Positions 22,771 to 25,970 of a stretch of DNA of 25,970 nt are shown here, in pieces (position 1 is the first letter of the stretch; each line of letters opens with the position of its first letter). This DNA is from a virus. The DNA lies in the IMG/VR virus record IMGVR_UViG_3300028844_003458, positions 1 to 25,970 of that record. One strand, written 5' to 3'. Below the pieces are notes generated by a model that was not told the origin of the DNA, searched no databases, and saw only the letters and a program-made list of their open reading frames with translations. The position numbers and the translations under genes are program-made.

Positions 22771-23383
22771 TGACTATCTCGTGTATTTGTTTCCAATTAC
22801 TTACACGTATGATGTCAGGATGTTGTAGGTCTTGATTGTATGGGTGGTCTATTAATATAGGCTTTAAACCGTATTTGAGCCCGGCTACAGCGTTGTTTGG
22901 CTTGTCCTCGACCCAATATAGTCCGGTGTCGTGGAACTCCGCTAATGCACTGTCTTTGTCAGCACCTGTGCCAAGTATGTGGTAATTTGTGAACACATGA
23001 TCTCCGAACAGTTCTCCTAATCTTCTCTTACGCAACTGTTGTGCAGGTATGTCAGATGTCTGTGACGTGATTGGTATGAATGTCCACCCCTCTGCCGCCA
23101 ACAGTTTCACCCAGGTTTGTGATTCCGGCATAGGCCTCTGTGTACCCATCCAAGCACTACGATTGAACTCCCTGATGTGCTTCCTTATCTCGTCTTTGGT
23201 AACACCAAATCGTTCCGCCATCTCATATGTGTTTTCTTTGTCTGGCAGTAACCTGTGTGGATGATATCTAGCACCACGCTCATCAAACAATGTTTTCTGC
23301 AACATCCATTTGGTGAAATGTCGTTCCCATTCTAATAGCACTCCGTCTACGTCTGTGAGTATGATTCTATTTGATGTCTGCAT
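22751..23383 (-). CDS. HAD-superfamily phosphatase / 5'-nucleotidase-like
   Basis: The 210 residues carry the HAD core: ILTDVDGVLLEWE near 8-20 with nucleophile Asp11 and acid Asp13, PITSQTSD near 104-111 (motif II), a Lys near 143 (ADKDSAL), and YWVEDKPNNAVAGLKYG near 156-172 with the motif IV acidic pair. A cap-like helical insertion follows motif I. It could remove phosphate from a nucleotide, a sugar phosphate or a nucleic acid end. Position before the radical SAM and GT8 genes allows a sugar-phosphate role, and proximity to uvsX allows a nucleotide role; neither can be decided. Confidence 0.8.
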   Translation of the reverse strand: MQTSNRIILTDVDGVLLEWERHFTKWMLQKTLFDERGARYHPHRLLPDKENTYEMAERFGVTKDEIRKHIREFNRSAWMGTQRPMPESQTWVKLLAAEGWTFIPITSQTSDIPAQQLRKRRLGELFGDHVFTNYHILGTGADKDSALAEFHDTGLYWVEDKPNNAVAGLKYGLKPILIDHPYNQDLQHPDIIRVSNWKQIHEIVSGKIKK

Positions 23384-23828
23384 CTTCCATTCCGGCTACC
23401 CTCAGTTTCACAATGTTCGTGATTTGCCATTGTTTCTGATCAAGTCCTTTGGTTATGCCTAGATATTGGTTTCTGATCAATGCGAAGTCATTGATTATTT
23501 TGGTCAAGTCCACCACGTCATCTTCGCCGTCAACGTACTTCTCAGCATCTCTGCTTGACAATGCTCTGTTATAATTTTCAAGATATTTTTTAAATGTTTT
23601 TGAACGCAGTCTTCTTAGTTCAATGTTTAGGTATTCTAATATTGCTTCAAGTTGTTGTAGTTGGCTGAATCTTTCTTCGACTATGCCTGGTAAGGCCGCA
23701 CTGGCTCGTTCCAGGTTACCATATATCTTGCACTGCTTTCTTGCTTCGAGCAGTTCTTTATCAAAATGTGTTATGCAGTCTGGTATCTTGTCTAGGTTTC
23801 TGCTTACTTCGTTGTACCAATTAATCAT
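23367..23828 (-). CDS. Helical hypothetical protein, possible UvsY-like recombination mediator
   Basis: The 153-residue protein is nearly all helical and rich in charged residues, with a long helix ERFSQLQQLEAILEYLNIEL near 52-71 that could be a coiled coil and RRLRSKTFKKYLENY near 72-86. Its size and the pattern of a basic middle followed by an Asp-rich stretch and a long C-terminal helix suit UvsY, which loads UvsX onto gp32-coated DNA. Sequence similarity is not strong by eye. The location two genes downstream of uvsX supports the idea. It could instead be an unrelated helical protein. Confidence 0.72.
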   Translation of the reverse strand: MINWYNEVSRNLDKIPDCITHFDKELLEARKQCKIYGNLERASAALPGIVEERFSQLQQLEAILEYLNIELRRLRSKTFKKYLENYNRALSSRDAEKYVDGEDDVVDLTKIINDFALIRNQYLGITKGLDQKQWQITNIVKLRVAGMEDADIK

Positions 23829-24054
23829 CTTCGCCGTATCCGTCTGACTCTTCGTCTTCCTCGAACACAGTGTTGATTGCTTCTTCTAACTTGGGATCGT
23901 ATTCGGCAGACGCTTTGATCTCGTCATGATCTACACCGATGTCTTCTATGCTCTTGATGAAATCTATAGCACAATCCAGTTTCTGTCTCTCAGGGACGTA
24001 ATGTGTGATGGAGTTCCATAACCTTTCGATGTCCTCGTGTGTAAAGTCTATCAT
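23821..24054 (-). CDS. Small acidic hypothetical protein, 77 residues
   Basis: This soluble protein has no named family. It has one predicted helix in the middle (QKLDCAIDFIKSIEDIG) and a very acidic C-terminus ending VFEEDEESDGYGEDD. An acidic tail can mimic DNA or bind a partner such as UvsX. The start overlaps the uvsX stop as TAATG, so it is translated with uvsX. The end overlaps the helical gene by 8 bases. Confidence 0.78.
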   Translation of the reverse strand: MIDFTHEDIERLWNSITHYVPERQKLDCAIDFIKSIEDIGVDHDEIKASAEYDPKLEEAINTVFEEDEESDGYGEDD

Positions 24055-25151
24055 TACTCTTCTTTTTTACTTTTTGTTTTTGTTTTCGTTTCTACTTCGA
24101 TAGGGGCATCAGTGCTCTCAATTTCGGTGGGTACCTCTTCTTTGAACTCTGCCATTATCATATCTAATTTATCACCAGTCCACGCTTTCCTGAAGTCAAT
24201 GTGTTCCTTACCTGCCTTATCGATGTACTTCAATCTGTTTCCTTGCTGTACCAATAGTCCTTTTTTCTCAAACAAGTCCACAAGTCCACTGTATGGATCC
24301 ATGCCCGTGTCATAAGGGATCTTCACTTGTACACCTTCAAACGGTTTAGCATATCTTGTCTTCATGACTTTACAGGCGGCCCTAATACCCCTTACTTCTG
24401 ATATCTTATTGCCCTTCTCGTCTTCTTTCAACTTCAGTTTCTTCATGGCTATAACGATGGAACTTGCATAGATGAACCCTTGTCCGCCTGATATCTTATC
24501 ATCTGGATCAAACATGTCCTGCGATGCGTATGTGTGGTTGGTCGCTATAAGTCCCACGTTCCAACTTCCAAACATGTTCACACAGTTTCTCACGAGTGCC
24601 GTTAGTGCCTTGGGCTTTCTACCCAAATCACCTTTCATGTCACCTGCTTCAAACTGATTGACATCTGTTGGTGTAAGCATCATACCCAGACTGTCTATTA
24701 CGAAAAGCACTTTAGGTGCACCTTCTTTGTTGTCCGCGTGTTGTTCTCTGTAACCTTTCATGAACTCTGATATAGTTTTTGCCACATCGTCCACCATTGA
24801 CATACTTAATTTAAGAAGTTTATCTTCTGACGTGTCAACATTCAATGCCTGTAGCCACTGTTCGTCTAGTGCGTTCTCTGTGTCTATCAGGATGACGAAT
24901 ATGCCTTGTTCCTGTGCGTTCTTGATAATGTTCCCTGATGCTATGTAACTTTTACCTGCTCCTGATTCTCCTGCGAGTACTGTGACCTTGCCTAGCGGAA
25001 TACCTTTGTTGAAATCACTGGTCATCAAGTAGTTCAATGCGTAATTTCCAGTTGAGATCCAATCTGTTGGATCGCTGAATCCTATGCCTAATCCTTGTAT
25101 GGACTTTGTGATACTTTTTCTAAATTTTGTTGCGTCAAATACTTTTGTCAT
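24054..25151 (-). CDS. uvsX: RecA-family recombinase UvsX
   Basis: The 365-residue protein is the strand-exchange recombinase of T4-like phages. It has Walker A LAGESGAGKSYIAS near 59-72, IDTENALDEQWLQALNVD near 89-106 (RecA IDAEHALD block with the catalytic Glu near 92), Walker B VLFVIDSLGMML near 148-159, and ATNHTYASQDMF, corresponding to the L1/L2 and SQ region. The C-terminus is Lys- and Glu-rich. An AAGGG ribosome site overlaps the stop of the 32-residue gene 5' of it and lies 7 bases before the ATG. It works with gp32 and, if present, a UvsY. Confidence 0.95.
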   Translation of the reverse strand: MTKVFDATKFRKSITKSIQGLGIGFSDPTDWISTGNYALNYLMTSDFNKGIPLGKVTVLAGESGAGKSYIASGNIIKNAQEQGIFVILIDTENALDEQWLQALNVDTSEDKLLKLSMSMVDDVAKTISEFMKGYREQHADNKEGAPKVLFVIDSLGMMLTPTDVNQFEAGDMKGDLGRKPKALTALVRNCVNMFGSWNVGLIATNHTYASQDMFDPDDKISGGQGFIYASSIVIAMKKLKLKEDEKGNKISEVRGIRAACKVMKTRYAKPFEGVQVKIPYDTGMDPYSGLVDLFEKKGLLVQQGNRLKYIDKAGKEHIDFRKAWTGDKLDMIMAEFKEEVPTEIESTDAPIEVETKTKTKSKKEE

Positions 25152-25161
25152 TTTATTTCCC

Positions 25162-25260
25162 TTATAAGACTATCCAAAGGACGATTGCCACAATCAACAT
25201 CCACGCCGGTATCTGTTTGTACAATATCCATTCAACTGCCTTTTGTATTTTCTTTTTCAT
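25162..25260 (-). CDS. Tiny single-pass membrane peptide, 32 residues
   Basis: The frame runs from ATG at 25260 to a TAA at 25164-25162. The first 16 residues are basic and amphipathic (MKKKIQKAVEWILYKQ), and the last ~14 are hydrophobic (AWMLIVAIVLWIVL), giving one membrane-spanning or membrane-inserted segment. Support comes from a good promoter whose predicted start lies at its ATG, and from the uvsX ribosome site overlapping its stop. Function is unknown. Confidence 0.55.
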   Translation of the reverse strand: MKKKIQKAVEWILYKQIPAWMLIVAIVLWIVL

Positions 25261-25266
25261 AATATA

Positions 25267-25295
25267 ATTTTACTACACAAGGCCTCAATAGTCAA
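25267..25295 (-). promoter_or_regulatory. Sigma70-type promoter upstream of the 32-residue gene and uvsX
   Basis: On the minus strand TTGACT (25295-25290, 5 of 6) and TAAAAT (25272-25267, 5 of 6) are exactly 17 bases apart. The expected transcription start, about 7 bases downstream, falls on the ATG at 25260. The architecture and -10 match the primase promoter at 3390-3418. It would let uvsX be expressed separately from gp32. Confidence 0.65.
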
Positions 25296-25308
25296 TATCA
25301 AGGCCTTG
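25278..25308. repeat. Inverted repeat flanking the -35 element
   Basis: CAAGGCCT at 25278-25285 is the exact reverse complement of AGGCCTTG at 25301-25308, with a 15-base interval that contains the TTGACT -35 of the promoter. It lies directly after the gp32 stop (25322). It could be an operator, an mRNA hairpin after gp32 or a stem-loop terminator; no T-run follows on either strand, so a simple intrinsic terminator is unlikely. Confidence 0.6.
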
Positions 25309-25321
25309 GTAAAATGTCAGA

Positions 25322-25970
25322 TTATTTTGCTTGTCTTGATCTAATCAACTTCAAGATGTCTTCTGCCCTCTTGGCACTGTCGCCCGCCGGAGCCGCCGTT
25401 GCCGGAGCCGCCTCAGGTTGTGGTGCTGGTGCACTCTCAGTCACAGGTGCCGCCGTTGGAGCCGCTTCTGCCACTGGTTGTGCTGGAGCCGATGCTGTTG
25501 GTACTGCCACCTGTGGTTTACCTTGGTAAGCCACGCCCGCTGGTCTGAAGTACTGTCCATACTGCTCTAGATCATAAGCCTCACCTTCAACAGATTTCGC
25601 AAATAATTCTCCAATTATCTTGACTTCTGCTTCTGTTGGCTCTTTTGGTCTGAAGTCACCTAAGTTGAATAAACCGTGTGTGTCGATCGCGGCTCTTTCC
25701 GCCTCGTCCAACGGTCTTTCTCTTCTTGACCATTTTGATGTTGAGTAGTCTGCATAACCACCTTTTGTTGTCTTAGTGATCCTGAAGTCCACACCCTTCA
25801 AGTAATCAGTTGGCATTTCTTCCATTTCTGGATCCATCAGTGCCCCTCTGATTATGTTGAAGATCTGAGGTCCAATGATGAATCTTCTGATTGGATTCTC
25901 AGGTGTTGAGTCTTCTGCTAGTGGATTCGTTGTGACAAAACCCTGGAAAATGTAACTTTTCTTTTTCCAG
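25322..25970 (-). CDS. gp32: Single-stranded DNA-binding protein gp32, C-terminal part (5' cut by window edge)
   Basis: The frame is open to the window edge, and 215 residues plus stop are visible. It begins mid-protein with WKKKSYIFQGFVTTNPLAED. The core contains FIIGPQIFNIIRGALMDPEM and GVDFRITKTTKGGYADYSTS, which match the T4 gp32 OB-fold core. An internal ATG at 25837 is not a real start. The last ~65 residues are an Ala/Pro/Glu/Gln-rich linker (about residues 150-195 of the visible part), ending in a short charged helix AKRAEDILKLIRSRQAK instead of the acidic tail of T4. It is the first gene in the window of the uvsX-side run. Confidence 0.93.
   Translation of the reverse strand, partial: WKKKSYIFQGFVTTNPLAEDSTPENPIRRFIIGPQIFNIIRGALMDPEMEEMPTDYLKGVDFRITKTTKGGYADYSTSKWSRRERPLDEAERAAIDTHGLFNLGDFRPKEPTEAEVKIIGELFAKSVEGEAYDLEQYGQYFRPAGVAYQGKPQVAVPTASAPAQPVAEAAPTAAPVTESAPAPQPEAAPATAAPAGDSAKRAEDILKLIRSRQAK

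Noticed and set aside
25314-25529. Plus-strand Ala/Gly-rich open frame
   Set aside because: It is the mirror of the Ala/Pro-rich gp32 linker on the other strand; composition explains the open frame.
1-25970. CRISPR arrays, tRNA genes, insertion sequences, integrase or attachment sites
   Set aside because: No regularly spaced repeats, cloverleaf-like sequence, transposase or integrase frame was found by reading. A tRNAscan-type search could still find a degenerate tRNA.

Overview
The window looks like part of a T4-like (Tevenvirinae-type) myovirus genome. It carries recognisable T4 replication and recombination proteins: gp32 single-stranded DNA-binding protein (cut by the right edge), the UvsX recombinase, the UvsW helicase, the gp41 replicative helicase, the gp61 primase and a probable gp62 clamp-loader subunit. 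A TATAAATA T4-type late promoter precedes a virion-like gene. Genes are packed head to tail with overlaps of a few bases, and no tRNA, CRISPR array or insertion sequence was seen. The style (no host metabolic island, a gp32 with an Ala/Pro-rich tail, many marine-type hypothetical genes) suggests a marine phage of a Gram-negative bacterium. The host cannot be read from this sequence.

Layout. (a) 1-204: the 3' end of a plus-strand gene of unknown identity, a hairpin terminator and a cluster of TTTACGC repeats. (b) 205-10360, almost all minus strand: gp41 helicase, an SGNH-hydrolase-like gene, gp61 primase, a virion-like gene under a late promoter, a lone plus-strand hypothetical, a miniature DnaE-like protein, a short membrane protein, a zinc-finger protein, gp62, two hypotheticals, UvsW, and a 459-residue protein possibly related to helicases. 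A near-consensus sigma70-type promoter lies upstream of this run. (c) 10426-10908: a SprT-like metalloprotease on the plus strand. (d) 10894-21562: a block of about 10.7 kb of surface-glycan genes in two divergent arms. The minus arm (10894-17035) encodes a GT42/DUF115-like enzyme, three related GT-B transferases, a GT-A transferase, a sulfotransferase and a GT61 enzyme. The plus arm (17075-20902) encodes an SGNH hydrolase, a fourth GT-B paralogue, an FkbM methyltransferase, a sugar epimerase/dehydratase and a GT-A transferase. A minus-strand GT8-like gene follows. (e) 21559-25970, minus strand: radical SAM enzyme, HAD phosphatase, possible UvsY-like helical protein, small acidic protein, UvsX, a 32-residue membrane peptide and gp32.

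How it works together. Block b and block e form the replication and recombination machinery: gp32 coats ssDNA, UvsX catalyses strand exchange, UvsW remodels branched DNA, gp41 and gp61 form the primosome, and gp62 serves the clamp loader. Block d looks like an accessory cassette that makes or edits a sulfated, methylated, possibly acidic-sugar glycan, either on the host surface or on the virion. The target is not visible here.

The most unusual items are the 196-residue protein with condensed DnaE (Pol III alpha) active-site motifs, the four-member GT-B family split between the two arms of the glycan cassette, the 459-residue protein next to UvsW, and several promoters placed so close to start codons that the transcripts would be leaderless or nearly so.
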